This document shows positions 6,337 through 15,704 of a stretch of DNA of 62,255 nucleotides, piece by piece. The notes under the pieces were generated by a model, which was not told where the DNA came from, did no database searches, and was given only the letters and a program-made list of their open reading frames with translations. The DNA comes from Pelovirga terrestris (GTDB taxonomy: Bacteria; Desulfobacterota; Desulfuromonadia; Desulfuromonadales; Geopsychrobacteraceae): NCBI RefSeq assembly GCF_014773365.1, contig NZ_JACWUN010000018.1:1-62255 (forward strand), given 5' to 3'. Within the stretch, counting starts at the first letter, position 1. Each line of letters begins with the position of its first letter. The position numbers and the translations under genes were made by a program.

Positions 6337-6903
6337 ATGGATACCCTTACCCTGATCGGCATTGCTGTTGCCCTGGCGATGGATGCTTTTGCCGTGGCGC
6401 TGGCGGCGGGACTGACCCTGGCCACGGTAACCTACCGTCACCTGTTCCGTTTCGGCTTTCACTTCGGCTTATTCCAGGGGATGATGCCGGTGCTGGGGTG
6501 GATGGCCGGGGTAGGGCTGCGCCATTACATGGAAGCCTTCAGCCACTGGCTGGCATTTGTGCTATTATCCCTGATCGGCATCAAGATGCTGTACGATGCC
6601 CTGACGGACGATGATGAGGATGCTGAGCCTAAGGACCCGACCCGTGGTGTCTCGCTGGTCATGCTGTCGATCGCTACCAGTATTGATGCTCTGGCGGTCG
6701 GTTTCAGTCTGGCGCTGCTCGGGGTGTCGATCTGGATGCCGGCCCTGGTTATTGGCGTGACCGCTTCAGTTTTTACTTTGGGCGGCATGCTCCTTGGTCA
6801 ACGGATCGGCACCTTGTGGAGCAGCAAGGTTGAATGTGCCGGCGGCTTGCTGCTGATTGCTATTGGTCTGAAAATATTACTGGAAAACACCCTGTTTAAG
6901 TGA
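6337..6903 (+). CDS. mntP: MntP-family manganese efflux pump
   Basis: The 188-residue inner-membrane protein has six hydrophobic segments in two related halves. The first begins IGIAVALAMDAFAVALAAGL and the second IATSIDALAVGFSLALLGVS, each with the conserved Asp of the family. MntP exports Mn(II). The ATG has AAGGA ten bases upstream. It begins a five-gene plus-strand operon and overlaps aguA by a few bases. Sequence 6110-6336 shows no recognisable yybP-ykoY manganese riboswitch. Its link to agmatine genes is unexplained. Confidence 0.93.
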   Translation: MDTLTLIGIAVALAMDAFAVALAAGLTLATVTYRHLFRFGFHFGLFQGMMPVLGWMAGVGLRHYMEAFSHWLAFVLLSLIGIKMLYDALTDDDEDAEPKDPTRGVSLVMLSIATSIDALAVGFSLALLGVSIWMPALVIGVTASVFTLGGMLLGQRIGTLWSSKVECAGGLLLIAIGLKILLENTLFK

Positions 6904-7940
6904 GTCACATGATGACATCTTCACACCGCTTACCTGCCGAATGGGAAGCGCAGGATGCCGTGCTGCTGGCCTGGCCGCACCACAACAGCGACTGGGTCGA
7001 TATCCTGGATGAGGTGCTGCCGGTCTACCTTGACCTGGCGCGCCAGATCAGCCGTTTTGAGCGGGTGATTATCATCACCCCGGAACCGGAGGTTGTGCGT
7101 GCACAACTGCGGGATGCCGGGATTGTCAGCGACCGGATACATCTAATCAATATCCTTACCAACGACACCTGGATACGCGACTTCGGTCCGATCACTGTTT
7201 TTACCAACGGGCACCCCTGCCTGCTCGATTTCGGCTTCAACGGCTGGGGGCTGAAGTTCGCCGCCGACATGGACAATCTGGTGACCCGGCAACTTGCCCG
7301 TACCCCGCTTTTTTCCGCGATACCAACAGAAATCATCGGTCTGATGCTCGAGGGGGGAAGTATTGAGTCGGACGGCAAGGGGACCTTGCTGACCACGTCC
7401 AACTGCCTGCTCAACCCGAACCGCAACCCGCACCTGACCAAGGGTCAGCTGGAAACTGAACTGCGTACCCGATTCGGCCTTCAGCAGATTCTCTGGCTTG
7501 ACCACGGCTGGCTGGCCGGTGATGACACCGATGCCCACATCGACACCATCGCCCGGCTCTGCCCTGATGACAGGATCCTTTATGTCCGTTGTGACGATCC
7601 CCAGGATGAGCACTATGACACGTTCCAGCGGATGGAACAGCAACTGCGCAGCTTCACCACAACCACCGGCACCCCTTTCAGGCTTATTCCCCTGCCCTGG
7701 CCTCAAGCCCAATATGAGGGGGAGCAGCGTTTGCCGGCAACCTACGCCAATTTTCTGATCATCAATGGAGCGGTACTGGTGCCCTGCTACCAGGATGCCG
7801 CTGACCAAAAAGCCCTGGAAACGATAGGCGCCTGCTTTCCCGAGCGGGAAATCATCGGCATCGACTGCCGCCCCCTGATTAAACAGCATGGCTCACTGCA
7901 CTGCGTTACCATGCAGTTGCCGACCGGAGTAGTATCATGA
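6900..7940 (+). CDS. aguA: Agmatine deiminase
   Basis: The protein of about 346 residues is a peptidylarginine-deiminase-fold enzyme that converts agmatine to N-carbamoylputrescine and ammonia. Family landmarks are LPAEWEAQDAVLLAWPHHNSDW near the N-terminus, NDTWIRDFGPI, LEGGSIESDGKG, the GDDTDAHIDTIAR block with its catalytic His, and the C-terminal HGSLHCVTMQLP with the nucleophilic Cys about residue 335. The frame can start with GTG at 6900, overlapping the mntP stop, or ATG at 6909. The stop overlaps aguB by ATGA. Confidence 0.93.
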   Translation: MSHMMTSSHRLPAEWEAQDAVLLAWPHHNSDWVDILDEVLPVYLDLARQISRFERVIIITPEPEVVRAQLRDAGIVSDRIHLINILTNDTWIRDFGPITVFTNGHPCLLDFGFNGWGLKFAADMDNLVTRQLARTPLFSAIPTEIIGLMLEGGSIESDGKGTLLTTSNCLLNPNRNPHLTKGQLETELRTRFGLQQILWLDHGWLAGDDTDAHIDTIARLCPDDRILYVRCDDPQDEHYDTFQRMEQQLRSFTTTTGTPFRLIPLPWPQAQYEGEQRLPATYANFLIINGAVLVPCYQDAADQKALETIGACFPEREIIGIDCRPLIKQHGSLHCVTMQLPTGVVS

Positions 7941-8821
7941 GCACGCTACACGTTGGCCTGGTACAGCACTCCTGTACGGCAGACCGCGACGAGAATATTG
8001 AACGCAGTATCAAAGGCATCCGCCAGGCCGCAGGGCAAGGAGCCGATCTGGTGGTGTTGCAGGAATTGCATACCGGCCTGTACTTCTGTCAGAGCGAAGA
8101 CCCCGCTTCCTTTGATCTGGGCGAAACCATCCCCGGCCCCAGTACCGAAATCTTCGGTCAGCTGGCGCGGGAACTGGGGATTGTTGTGGTCCTCTCCCTG
8201 TTTGAAAAACGCGCGGCGGGACTCTACCACAATACCGCTGTCGTACTGGAAAAGGATGGCCGGATGACCGGATGCTATCGTAAAATGCACATCCCTGACG
8301 ATCCCGGCTACTATGAAAAATTCTACTTCACCCCCGGCGATCTCGGCTTTACCCCGATTACAACGTCTGTTGGCACCCTCGGAGTGTTGGTCTGCTGGGA
8401 TCAGTGGTATCCGGAAGCGGCACGTCTGATGGCCCTGGCCGGGGCGGACCTGCTGATTTACCCCACCGCCATCGGTTTCGACCCTGAGGATACGGCGGAG
8501 GAACAACAACGCCAGCGCGACGCCTGGATCACCATCCAGCGCAGCCACGCGATTGCCAATGGTCTGCCACTGGTGGCGGTCAATCGCAGCGGCTTTGAGG
8601 CTGATCCATCCGGGGCTACCTCCGGCGCGCAGTTCTGGGGAAGCAGTTTCGTTGCCGGCTGCCAGGGGGAAATCCTGGCCCAGGCTGCTGCCGAGAAGAA
8701 CGAGGTCCTGTGTGTTTCACTGGATCTTACGCGCACCGAACAGGTACGGCGCATCTGGCCTTTCTTGCGCGACCGACGCATCGACGCTTACGCTGATCTG
8801 AGCAAAAGATTCATCCGTTAA
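7937..8821 (+). CDS. aguB: N-carbamoylputrescine amidase
   Basis: The 294-residue nitrilase-superfamily enzyme hydrolyses N-carbamoylputrescine to putrescine, CO2 and ammonia. The Glu-Lys-Cys triad is visible as E43 (LVVLQELHTG), K116 (YRKMHIPDDPGYYEK) and C153 (LGVLVCWDQWYPE). It overlaps aguA by four bases, so the two steps of the agmatine route are co-translated. No arginine decarboxylase occurs in the window, so the source of agmatine is elsewhere or external. Confidence 0.95.
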   Translation: MSTLHVGLVQHSCTADRDENIERSIKGIRQAAGQGADLVVLQELHTGLYFCQSEDPASFDLGETIPGPSTEIFGQLARELGIVVVLSLFEKRAAGLYHNTAVVLEKDGRMTGCYRKMHIPDDPGYYEKFYFTPGDLGFTPITTSVGTLGVLVCWDQWYPEAARLMALAGADLLIYPTAIGFDPEDTAEEQQRQRDAWITIQRSHAIANGLPLVAVNRSGFEADPSGATSGAQFWGSSFVAGCQGEILAQAAAEKNEVLCVSLDLTRTEQVRRIWPFLRDRRIDAYADLSKRFIR

Positions 8822-8864
8822 GCGCACACTGATAACAACCCCTGCCCCTTTGCTGGAGCCTGTC

Positions 8865-10031
8865 ATGAATTTTATCTGTATTTCCCCTCACTTCCCCCCG
8901 AACTTTGTCAGCTTCTGGACCCGTCTGGCGGCAGCCGGCATTCGGGTTCTGGGCATTGCCGAGGAACCTTATCACCTGCTCCCGCGCGAACTGCAGCAGG
9001 CGATGACTGAATACTACCGGGTCGAAAACCTGAATGATTACGGCGAAGTGATCCGTGCCTGCGGCTATTTTACCCACCGCTACGGTAAGATCGACCGGAT
9101 TGAATCCCACAACGAGCACTGGCTTGAGCTTGATGCTGCCCTGCGTAGCGATTTCAATGTTTCCGGCATCAAAGATGATGAGATTATGGATATGAAACTG
9201 AAATCGCGCATGAAAAAGGCGTTTAAAAAGGCGCGAGTCACAGTGGTTGACGGCACTATCGTCAACGATAAGGCAAAGGCGCAGACCTTTATCGCCGACC
9301 ACGGCTATCCGGTGATCGTCAAACCGGACAACGGCGTTGGGGCTGCCGACACCTGGCGCCTGAATAACGATGCCGATCTGGAGCATTTTTTGGCGCGCAA
9401 GCCTGGGGTCGATTATTTCATGGAACCCTTTGTCACCGGCGGCATTGAAACCTTTGATGGTCTGGTGGATGCCACCGGGCAGGTGGTTTTTTATTCCTCA
9501 CTGGTCTATGGCAGCGGCGTCATGGAAAGCGTCAACAATGAGGTGGACCTCCACTACCACATCCCTCGGGTTCTGCCGAAAGACCTGGTGAAGGCCGGGC
9601 TGGCGACGGTTAAAGCGTTCGGGATTCGTGAACGATTTTTCCATGTCGAATATTTCCGCACCCCGGAAAATCAGCTGATCGGCCTGGAAATCAATATCCG
9701 TCCCCCCGGCGGGCTGACCGTTGACATGTTCAACTATGCCAATGACATCGATATTTTCAGTGAGTACCGCAACATTGTTCTGGGCCGCCCTTTCAGTGCT
9801 GATATTTCACGCAAATACGTCTGCCACTACGCCGGCCGTAAATACGGCAAGCCTTACAGCTACAGCGTTGACGAGATCCTCTCCCGCCACGGCGCGACGA
9901 TCGCTCACCACCAGGCGATCGACTCTATCTTCAGTGCCGCTATCGGCAACTACGGCTTTATCATCCGTACGGCGACCATAGAAGAAGGACAGGCGGTAGT
10001 TACTGACATTCACCGGCTTGACCATCGATGA
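8865..10031 (+). CDS. ATP-grasp enzyme of unknown substrate
   Basis: The 388-residue protein has a short N-terminal Rossmann-like domain (MNFICISPHFPPNFVSFW) followed by an ATP-grasp domain. The ATP-binding strand GYPVIVKPDNGVGA lies near residue 150, and the metal-binding part EINIRPPGG near residue 275. Such enzymes join a carboxylate to an amine or other nucleophile through an acyl phosphate. ATG 8865 is preceded by GGAG; an in-frame start five codons upstream is less well placed. It sits between aguB and an esterase, with an ATGA overlap to the latter. The substrate is unknown; a putrescine or agmatine conjugate is a guess from context. Confidence 0.85.
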   Translation: MNFICISPHFPPNFVSFWTRLAAAGIRVLGIAEEPYHLLPRELQQAMTEYYRVENLNDYGEVIRACGYFTHRYGKIDRIESHNEHWLELDAALRSDFNVSGIKDDEIMDMKLKSRMKKAFKKARVTVVDGTIVNDKAKAQTFIADHGYPVIVKPDNGVGAADTWRLNNDADLEHFLARKPGVDYFMEPFVTGGIETFDGLVDATGQVVFYSSLVYGSGVMESVNNEVDLHYHIPRVLPKDLVKAGLATVKAFGIRERFFHVEYFRTPENQLIGLEINIRPPGGLTVDMFNYANDIDIFSEYRNIVLGRPFSADISRKYVCHYAGRKYGKPYSYSVDEILSRHGATIAHHQAIDSIFSAAIGNYGFIIRTATIEEGQAVVTDIHRLDHR

Positions 10032-10810
10032 GCAGCAACCTGCTGACCATTGAGGACTTCCCCTCTCGTGCGCTGCAATCCAGCCGGAGGATTCGCATCC
10101 TGCTGCCTCACGATTATCGAGTAACGGCAGCCCGACGCTACCCGGTTCTCTATGCCCACGATGGCCAGAATCTGTTTGCAGACAGTGAGTCTTTTTCGGG
10201 ACAGGGGTGGCACCTTGATCGCATCCTCGGTGATCTGATCGGCAGCGGGCAGATTGAACCGCTGATTCTGGTGGCCATCGATCACGCCGGCAGTGGCCGG
10301 CTAGCTGAATTTGCCCATCAGGATCGCATCCACGATGGTCAGTTCATCAGCGCCCGGGGCAGCCGGTACGAAGAATTTCTGGCGGCGGAACTCAAACCTC
10401 ATATCGACCACCTCTTTCTCACCCGCCCCGAACCGCGGGCCAACGTCCTGATGGGCTCCTCCATGGGTGGGCTGGTCAGCCTGAATATCGGATTGCGCCG
10501 CAGCCACCTGTTTGGCGCGATTGCCGCCCTCTCCCCCTCATGCTGGTGGAATCCGGACAGCTTTAAAGCCGACCTGCGACAGTATCAAGCGGCCTTGTCC
10601 GGGTTAAAGATCTGGCTCGATATCGGGGGACGGGAAGGACGCTATGGTGATGATGTTGAGGAGATTGCCGCCTATATTGCGCAGCTCAGTGAACATGATG
10701 AGAAGATGCTTCGCTACGACCTTGATCCTGCTGCCGACCACTCGGAGAGGGCCTGGCGCAACCGTGTCCATTTGCCGCTGAAGTTTTTATTCGGAGTGAA
10801 TAGGAAGTAA
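10028..10810 (+). CDS. Alpha/beta-hydrolase esterase (Fes/esterase-D-like)
   Basis: The 260-residue protein belongs to the putative-esterase family that includes enterochelin esterases. The nucleophile elbow is G143-S-S145-M-G in VLMGSSMGGLVSL. Other landmarks are YPVLYAHDGQNLF near residue 40 and a C-terminal DPAADHSERAWRNR block with the likely catalytic His. No signal peptide is seen, so it is probably cytoplasmic. It is the last gene of the mntP-aguA-aguB-ATP-grasp operon. It could cleave an ester or amide made by the preceding enzyme, but no substrate can be named. Confidence 0.88.
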   Translation: MSSNLLTIEDFPSRALQSSRRIRILLPHDYRVTAARRYPVLYAHDGQNLFADSESFSGQGWHLDRILGDLIGSGQIEPLILVAIDHAGSGRLAEFAHQDRIHDGQFISARGSRYEEFLAAELKPHIDHLFLTRPEPRANVLMGSSMGGLVSLNIGLRRSHLFGAIAALSPSCWWNPDSFKADLRQYQAALSGLKIWLDIGGREGRYGDDVEEIAAYIAQLSEHDEKMLRYDLDPAADHSERAWRNRVHLPLKFLFGVNRK

Positions 10811-10817
10811 TCAATCA

Positions 10818-10918
10818 GCCACCAAGGCTCCAAGGTCACCAAGATAAGCAGGGTATGGATTTTGTTGCAACCCGCCCTCAGGTTTTGCCTCTCTTGGTGT
10901 TCTTGGAGTCTTGGTGGC
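10818..10918. repeat. Inverted intergenic repeat between the agmatine operon and metK
   Basis: GCCACCAAGGCTCCAAGG followed by TCACCAAG at the left is mirrored at 10892-10918 by TCTTGGTGTTCTTGGAGTC followed by TTGGTGGC, with about 48 bp between. The arms are about 27 bp with few mismatches. The element sits between convergent genes and could end transcription from both sides. A partial copy is found at 4329-4362. Confidence 0.8.
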
Positions 10919-10927
10919 TAAAAGTTT

Positions 10928-12097
10928 TTACAGCCCGGCTCTGGATTTTAGCGATTCGACGCGATCCGTCCGCTCCCAGGTAAAGTCCGGCAATTCGCGG
11001 CCGAAGTGACCGTAAGCGGCTGTCTGTCGATAGATCGGGCGCAGCAGATCAAGATGTTTGATGATCGCTGCCGGACGCATGTCAAACTCAGTCTGGACAA
11101 TTTCGGCGATCCGGTTGGAGGGGATCTTGCCGGTGCCGAAGGTATTGATCATGACCGAGACCGGATCGGCCACCCCGATGGCGTAGGCCAACTGGACTTC
11201 ACACTTGCGCGCCAGCCCCGCAGCAACCAGGTTTTTTGCTACATAACGGGCCATATAGGAGGCACTGCGATCGACCTTGCTCGGGTCTTTACCGCTGAAA
11301 GCACCGCCGCCATGGGAACCATGACCACCATAGGTGTCAACAATGATTTTGCGCCCGGTCAAACCGCAATCACCCATGGGTCCGCCGATCACAAAGCGGC
11401 CGGTGGGGTTGATCAGGTAGCGGGTTTTACTGTCGATCAGCTCTGCCGGCAGATTGGGTTTTATCACCTCTTCCAGGATCGCTTCTTTGAGGTGATCATA
11501 GGTCACATCAGGCACATGTTGGGAGGAGAGCACCACCGTATCGATGCGCGTGGGTCGATCATCTACATACTGGATCGACACCTGAGATTTGCTGTCGGGG
11601 CGCAAAAAGGGTAACTTGCCGCTTTTGCGCGCGTCGGCAAGCTTGCGGGTCAGACGGTGGGCAAACATGATCGGCATCGGCATCAACTCGGGGGTTTCAT
11701 CACAGGCAAAACCGAACATCAGCCCCTGATCACCGGCGCCCTGTTCCTTGAACAACCCCTCCCCCTCACTCACCCCCTGGGAAATATCCGGCGACTGCTG
11801 ATCGATAGAGGTCAAGACCGCACAGGTTTCATAGTCAAACCCCATGGCGGAATCACTGTAACCGATGTCCTTGATGGTCTGACGCACAATGGTCGGCAGA
11901 TCAGCATAGGCGGAGGTGGTGATTTCACCGGCAATCATCGCCATTCCGGTGGTCACCAGGGTTTCGCAGGCGACCCGGGCTTTGGGATCCTGAGCGAGGA
12001 TCGCATCGAGCACGGCGTCGGAAATCTGATCAGCCACCTTATCCGGGTGCCCTTCACTCACAGATTCTGAAGTAAACATAAAATCAGTCATGGCCAT
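10928..12097 (-). CDS. metK: S-adenosylmethionine synthase
   Basis: The 389-residue enzyme makes S-adenosylmethionine from ATP and methionine. Hallmarks are [24 protein letters not shown] at the N-terminus, [12 protein letters not shown] in the middle, [22 protein letters not shown], and the C-terminal [21 protein letters not shown] lies 11 bases before ATG 12097; a second ATG two codons on is also possible. It is the last gene of the minus-strand run, 99 bp behind ptsI. No SAM riboswitch is recognisable in that gap. Confidence 0.97.
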   Translation of the reverse strand: MAMTDFMFTSESVSEGHPDKVADQISDAVLDAILAQDPKARVACETLVTTGMAMIAGEITTSAYADLPTIVRQTIKDIGYSDSAMGFDYETCAVLTSIDQQSPDISQGVSEGEGLFKEQGAGDQGLMFGFACDETPELMPMPIMFAHRLTRKLADARKSGKLPFLRPDSKSQVSIQYVDDRPTRIDTVVLSSQHVPDVTYDHLKEAILEEVIKPNLPAELIDSKTRYLINPTGRFVIGGPMGDCGLTGRKIIVDTYGGHGSHGGGAFSGKDPSKVDRSASYMARYVAKNLVAAGLARKCEVQLAYAIGVADPVSVMINTFGTGKIPSNRIAEIVQTEFDMRPAAIIKHLDLLRPIYRQTAAYGHFGRELPDFTWERTDRVESLKSRAGL

Positions 12098-12196
12098 TGG
12101 CTTTATTCCTCCTGAAAATAATGAACTTTTTTAAATTCGACAAAATAGGATAGTCGATTGTGCGCGTCAACTATAATTGTTGCATTTTTTTCGTAT

Positions 12197-13978
12197 TTAC
12201 AGCAATGGACGGGCAAACAAATCAGGCAACAGAACGCGCATTTGTTGATCAATGGTGGCCGACACCTCTTTGCTGGTTGGTAACTGTAGCAATTTCTCCA
12301 CCAATGCCTCCCCCTGTTGTTTGGACACATGACGCAATACCCGCTTGACCCGCGGAACACAGGACGGGTTCATCGACAGACCATCAAGACCGAGGCCGAT
12401 CAGCACCAGGGTGTACAAGGGCTCACCGGCCATCTCGCCGCAAATGCACACGCTGATGCCGGCCGCATGAGCAGCGTCGCAGGTCATTTTCAGCGCACGC
12501 AAAATGGCCGGATGGAAGGGGTCGTAGAGATAGGCGACATGCTGATTACCTCGATCTACAGCAAGAAAATACTGAATGAGGTCATTGGTGCCGATGGAGA
12601 AAAAATCAACCTCCTGTGCCAGAAATGGGGCAATCATCACCGCTGATGGGGTTTCGATCATAATACCGACGGGAATGTCAGGGTTACAGGCAAGCCCCTC
12701 CTGTTCTAATTCGGTTATTACCTCACGCAGAATCCGTTTACAGGCACGGATTTCTGCAACACCGCTGATCATGGGAAACATAATCCGCACCGGTCCCCGT
12801 CCGGATGCCCGCAGAATCGCCCGCAACTGAACCCGGAACAGGTTTTCCTCCTGCAATGAAAACCGGATAGCCCGCAACCCCATGGCAGGGTTTGCCTCAT
12901 CATCCAGATTTAATCCGGCAACAAACTTGTCCCCTCCGATATCCAGGGTACGGATGGTAATCGGCTGACCACCTATCTTGTCCAGGGCACTGCAATAGGC
13001 TTCAAACTGCTCCTCTTCAGTCGGCGGCTGCTGGCGGCCCAGATAGAGAAACTCCGTGCGATACAAGCCAATGCCTTCAACCCCGTGCTTGTGTGCCAGC
13101 TTGAACTCACTCTCCATTTCAAGGTTGCCACACAATGAAATACGCACGCCATCGGTAGTTACAGCCTCCAGATTGCGATAATCTTCGAGTTCCTGGGCAA
13201 GTTGGGCTAAATGCTTTTTACGATCCTGGTATTCATTGATTGTTGCGGTAGAGGGATTAAGGATAACGATCCCGCTTTCACCATCGACAATAATCGTCTG
13301 GCGGTCCTCGACCTGTGAGGTAATGGTCTCCAAACCAACAACCGCCGGGATATCGAGGGAGCGGGCAAGAATCGCGGTATGGGAGGTCCGTCCGCCCTTG
13401 TCAGTGAGAAATCCGAGCACCCGCGAACGATCGACCTGCATGGTCTCTGCCGGCGACAGATCGTGAGCAACAATGATCGATTCCTTTTCTACCCGACTGG
13501 TCAGTTGCTCAGCGGCGCCACACAGGATTCGCAACAGGCGCTCACCCACGGCATCAACATCGCTGCGCCGTTCACGTAAATATTCATCCTCGATATTATC
13601 AAAAAGGCTGCGCAGATTTTTCAGCACCTGACGCAGGGCACTTTCGGCATTGCGCTGAGTACGAATGGCGGTCTCGGTCGCGCCCACCAGCATCTCGTCC
13701 TCAAGAATCAACTTATGGGTATCAAGAATATACAGATGCTCGCGCAGATGAACCTGCCCCGACACCCGCTCCTTGATGCGCTGGAGCTGGGTCGCAGCCT
13801 GCGCTACGGCGTGACGAAAACGCTCAATTTCCGCATCTATCTCATCCGCTTCGATAAAGAACTCGTAAACCGGATAACGATGATCGAGCAGATTGACCTG
13901 GCCGATGGCGATGCCGGGGGAAACGCCGATACCCACCAGATAAATATCTTCTGTTGATCTATTCTTCTCCAAAACCAT
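12197..13978 (-). CDS. ptsI: PTS enzyme I (phosphoenolpyruvate-protein phosphotransferase)
   Basis: The ~593-residue protein takes phosphate from phosphoenolpyruvate onto a histidine and passes it to HPr. The phospho-His is in KGGRTSHTAILARSLDIPAVVG, about residue 200. The PEP-binding barrel includes GIGLYRTEFLYLGR, IRTLDIGGDK and DFFSIGTNDLIQYFLAVDR, with the C-terminal ICGEMAG Cys motif. The start is uncertain: ATG 13978 lies inside the 3' end of the HPr gene, and a TTG two codons earlier is also in frame. The genes are clearly coupled. Confidence 0.96.
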   Translation of the reverse strand: MVLEKNRSTEDIYLVGIGVSPGIAIGQVNLLDHRYPVYEFFIEADEIDAEIERFRHAVAQAATQLQRIKERVSGQVHLREHLYILDTHKLILEDEMLVGATETAIRTQRNAESALRQVLKNLRSLFDNIEDEYLRERRSDVDAVGERLLRILCGAAEQLTSRVEKESIIVAHDLSPAETMQVDRSRVLGFLTDKGGRTSHTAILARSLDIPAVVGLETITSQVEDRQTIIVDGESGIVILNPSTATINEYQDRKKHLAQLAQELEDYRNLEAVTTDGVRISLCGNLEMESEFKLAHKHGVEGIGLYRTEFLYLGRQQPPTEEEQFEAYCSALDKIGGQPITIRTLDIGGDKFVAGLNLDDEANPAMGLRAIRFSLQEENLFRVQLRAILRASGRGPVRIMFPMISGVAEIRACKRILREVITELEQEGLACNPDIPVGIMIETPSAVMIAPFLAQEVDFFSIGTNDLIQYFLAVDRGNQHVAYLYDPFHPAILRALKMTCDAAHAAGISVCICGEMAGEPLYTLVLIGLGLDGLSMNPSCVPRVKRVLRHVSKQQGEALVEKLLQLPTSKEVSATIDQQMRVLLPDLFARPLL

Positions 13979-14225
13979 CCTCAATCAGTTCGGCAAGTTG
14001 CTGCATCGCCAGTTCTTCGTCTGAGCCATCGGTCATCAGCAGGATGTCGCTCCCCTTGGGAGCGGCCAGCAATAGAATTCCCATAATACTTTTGCCGTTG
14101 ACCTCCATGTCCTCCTTTTTAATGGTAATTTCAGAGGAAAAGCGGCTGGCCGTTTTGACCAGCAGTGCGGCGGCCCGGGCGTGCAGGCCGAGGCGGTTAA
14201 TAATCGTGAAGTTGCGTGTCAGCAT
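13959..14225 (-). CDS. ptsH: Phosphocarrier protein HPr
   Basis: The 88-residue protein carries phosphate from enzyme I to EIIA domains. The active His15 is in NRLGLHARAAALLVK. Ser46 is present in EVNGKSIMGILLLAAPKGS, the regulatory site phosphorylated by HPr kinase, whose gene lies three kilobases upstream in the same run. The C-terminus DGSDEELAMQQLAELIEDGFGEE is typical. It overlaps the ptsI start by about 20 bp. Confidence 0.97.
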   Translation of the reverse strand: MLTRNFTIINRLGLHARAAALLVKTASRFSSEITIKKEDMEVNGKSIMGILLLAAPKGSDILLMTDGSDEELAMQQLAELIEDGFGEE

Positions 14226-14238
14226 AATCAGAGCATCC

Positions 14239-15012
14239 CTACAATTTTAAAAAGATGGCCACATCGGCCCAAAAAATTCCTGCAACAAAAATCATGGTAC
14301 AGGTAATGAAAATGAGCAGCAGGGTCGACATCCCGCGTCGTGCCCCCCAGCCCAACAGAATCATCGGTACCAGGGTCAACAGCCCCGGCCAGCTTGGCAG
14401 CTGATGATCATCCAGGTGAGAGAAAACCAGAAAGGCACAAAGACCACCAAGAATAACGACAGCGGCCTCCTTGGTACGGATTGCCCAGTCAGGCAGATTA
14501 TGTTGCTGGATAAAATCGACCGACCCGATGCCTTGACGATAACCGTATTCGAAGAAAACAATCCTGAACCAGAAGGGAAGAAAATTGAACAATACCAGAA
14601 ATATCAATGGCGCCCAGATAATCCCCTTGACGGCCACAAGCAGAGCAATCCCCGCCGCCAGTGGTCTTAATCCACCCCAGAACAGGGCGTCTCCGATGGC
14701 CGCATAAGGCGCCGCGACAATCTCTTTGAAATCATCGATATCGATACTGCGGTCCTCGCCGTTGACAGCGCGTTCTTCTTCAAGCTTTAACACCGCTCCA
14801 GCAACCAATGGCGCCAGATAAGGATGGGTATTGAAATAACCGGCGTGGCGCATTGCTACGTCGCGCCATTTTTCTTCGGGATAGATTTTGCGTAATCCGG
14901 GGATCAGGGCAAAGAGAAAACCAAGCCCCTGCATCCGCTGATAATTCCAGCTAGCCTGAAGCAACAGCAAACGACACCAGACATGCAATCGTGTCCGCCA
15001 ACCGAGACTCAT
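14239..15012 (-). CDS. PTS mannose-family EIID component
   Basis: The 257-residue membrane protein has the EIID landmarks QASWNYQRMQGLGFLFALIP, a FNTHPYLAPLVAGAVLKLEEE block and long hydrophobic segments toward the C-terminus. With EIIC it forms the membrane part of a mannose/fructose/sorbose-type phosphotransferase permease. ATG 15012 overlaps the EIIC stop by ATGA; upstream in-frame starts are less likely. The sugar specificity cannot be read. Related bacteria often keep only the EIIA of this family, so an apparently full set is notable. Confidence 0.9.
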   Translation of the reverse strand: MSLGWRTRLHVWCRLLLLQASWNYQRMQGLGFLFALIPGLRKIYPEEKWRDVAMRHAGYFNTHPYLAPLVAGAVLKLEEERAVNGEDRSIDIDDFKEIVAAPYAAIGDALFWGGLRPLAAGIALLVAVKGIIWAPLIFLVLFNFLPFWFRIVFFEYGYRQGIGSVDFIQQHNLPDWAIRTKEAAVVILGGLCAFLVFSHLDDHQLPSWPGLLTLVPMILLGWGARRGMSTLLLIFITCTMIFVAGIFWADVAIFLKL

Positions 15013-15704
15013 GACTGCACCAGCCACATCAGCAACAAGGCCATCCCGAAGGAAGCACAAAACAGGGTGATCGAACGGCTGACATTAATGGTCCCAAGAA
15101 TGACGGCCACCCCGATGAGCGGCAGTGCCAGTTGCAGCAACCCGGCGGAATACGACAGGGAAATCTGCAACCGGGGCCAGACCGGCGGAATCAGCAACAG
15201 GCCGCAAAGAACAATGGTGAGATAGGTCAGCAACGATGAAGCGGCAAAGCTCAGCAGGCCGCGCAGATGCAGGAGCTGCACTTGACCAAAAAGGCCGTTT
15301 TGCAGAGCCCGATCAGTCTGGATGAGAAGAATACTATTGTAATTGCGGGCGCGGTGCTCGAAATACTGCCCTACTTTACCGATCGGCAGAGCAATCAACA
15401 GACACAGGAGCATCAACTCGACCGTCAGGGCATCCAGCTGGCGGCCCAGGGCAATGCTTAAAACGGTGGCCGCAATAGCCACCTGGGTATCATCGGGGGG
15501 CACTGAGGCACCGACCGGCAAGCGCGCCAGCCACAATAACTCCACCATCACCCCGATCTGCAGACCGATCAGGGGTTCGCCCAACAGCAGACCCGCCAGG
15601 GGAGCTGCGACGATCGGCCGTGAGATGAGAATCTGCAGAATGGCCACCCGATCGAGACCGCAGACCAGCGCAACCATCCCTCCGATGAACAGCTCAAGCG
15701 CCAT
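15009..15704 (-). CDS. PTS mannose-family EIIC component
   Basis: The 231-residue integral membrane protein has about six hydrophobic segments and the EIIC-type sequence CGLDRVAILQILISRPIVAAPLAGLLLGEPLIGLQIG, followed by LPVGASVPPDDTQVAIAATVLS. It would form the sugar-binding channel with EIID. It starts at the EIIB stop (TGATG) and ends overlapping EIID by ATGA. Substrate is not inferable from sequence alone. Confidence 0.9.
   Translation of the reverse strand: MALELFIGGMVALVCGLDRVAILQILISRPIVAAPLAGLLLGEPLIGLQIGVMVELLWLARLPVGASVPPDDTQVAIAATVLSIALGRQLDALTVELMLLCLLIALPIGKVGQYFEHRARNYNSILLIQTDRALQNGLFGQVQLLHLRGLLSFAASSLLTYLTIVLCGLLLIPPVWPRLQISLSYSAGLLQLALPLIGVAVILGTINVSRSITLFCASFGMALLLMWLVQS

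Noticed and set aside
7143-7889. A 248-codon minus-strand frame
   Set aside because: It is antisense to agmatine deiminase, whose conserved motifs are on the plus strand.
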